Shown: piece after piece, positions 5,449 through 5,746 of the stretch
Layout of the letters: each line of letters opens with the position of its first letter
Numbering within the stretch: position 1 is the stretch's first letter
Source: DHVE2 group archaeon
GTDB lineage: Archaea; Thermoplasmatota; Thermoplasmata; Thermoplasmatales; Aciduliprofundaceae
Reading direction: 5' to 3'
Length of the DNA: 5,746 nt
Assembly: GCA_015520985.1 (NCBI GenBank)
Contig: WAOY01000213.1
Location: 1-5,746 of the forward strand
The notes under the pieces: model-generated
The model's input: only the letters and a program-made list of their open reading frames with translations
Databases searched by the model: none
What the model was told of the DNA's origin: nothing
Translations under genes and position numbers: made by a program

Positions 5449-5746
5449 CTCATACAGGGAATATTTCGTGGAGAGGTTCGGGATACCCAGCGACATCGTA
5501 TCCCTTTACGACTTCTACGAGTTCGCAAAGGGAGTCTGGGCCACCACGTCGCCCATTCTACCCTCTTCTAGGATCGAGACTGTTGGAATCAGGGCTCTCA
5601 GGATTTCCCGAGATCTCAAGCCAACCACTTCATTCCTCAGGGTGGTGGGCATGCACGCCAGAAAGAACGTGGTGGTCCTCGATGAGGATCAGGCCATACC
5701 GTTTCTTAGAGGGGGAGAAATTGGGGGAGTGTGCGGGGATATGCAG
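5429..5746 (+). CDS. PUA-like RNA-binding protein, probable partner of the m5C methyltransferase (3' truncated)
   Basis: A reading frame runs open from a TTG at 5429 to the right edge (106 codons, no stop). It overlaps the methyltransferase gene by 20 bases. The product begins MPFSKNNSYREYFVERFGIP. It contains 'FYEFAKGVWATTSPILP' (29-45), 'VGIRALRISRDLKPTTSFL' (52-70), 'GMHARKNVVVLDEDQA' (74-89) and 'PFLRGGEI' (91-98). The 'GIRALR...LKPTT' plus 'ARKN.V.L....A..FL.G' pattern resembles the C-terminal PUA-like domain attached to RsmF/NSUN-type m5C methyltransferases. Here it is a separate chain directly behind a methyltransferase that lacks such a domain. An RNA-binding helper role follows by inference. 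A later start at GTG 5468 is possible but would lose 13 residues and has a weaker SD. The end of the gene is outside the window. Confidence 0.55.
   Translation, partial: MPFSKNNSYREYFVERFGIPSDIVSLYDFYEFAKGVWATTSPILPSSRIETVGIRALRISRDLKPTTSFLRVVGMHARKNVVVLDEDQAIPFLRGGEIGGVCGDMQ

Overview
The window looks like a gene-dense piece of a euryarchaeal genome. The Thermoplasmata or a related lineage is the best guess, but the exact clade cannot be fixed from sequence alone. The main evidence is the lipoate-protein ligase encoded as two genes (lplA and lplB, the arrangement known from Thermoplasma acidophilum). Further support comes from a compact archaeal NOL1/NOP2/Sun RNA methyltransferase like those of Methanocaldococcus and Thermococcales. 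One gene has an archaeal BRE/TATA element about 27 bases before its ATG and no Shine-Dalgarno (SD) site, which suggests leaderless transcription. Internal operon genes carry strong SD sites (GGAGGTG type) and sometimes TTG starts. All nine genes are on the + strand, and almost every junction is an overlap or a zero-base gap. No RNA gene, mobile element or CRISPR array was seen, and no gene-free stretch exceeds about 40 bases.

Left block (1-3520): the 3' end of a DHH/DHHA1-type phosphoesterase (RecJ/NrnA-like superfamily) is followed by four tightly coupled genes. These are a small PAPS-dependent sulfotransferase, an APS kinase (makes PAPS), a DASS/SLC13-family anion transporter and a protein with tandem degenerate UspA-like domains. 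Read together they suggest a sulfation module: anion (possibly sulfate) uptake, activation to PAPS, then sulfo transfer to an unknown acceptor. No ATP sulfurylase is present in the window, so the first activation step must be encoded elsewhere. The DHH-family gene upstream could be a housekeeping RecJ/Cdc45-like protein or, more speculatively, could dispose of the pAp by-product.

Right block (3521-5746): after a 41-base gap carrying the promoter come lplA and lplB (lipoylation of 2-oxoacid dehydrogenase or glycine-cleavage proteins). These are followed by the RNA m5C methyltransferase and the 5' part of a small PUA-like gene that probably works with it. All four overlap and are likely co-transcribed.

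The points most worth a second look are the sulfation cassette, the replaced SNT motifs in the transporter, the lplA/lplB split that reads across as one ligase with a frame change, and the unlisted overlapping TTG-start gene at the right edge.
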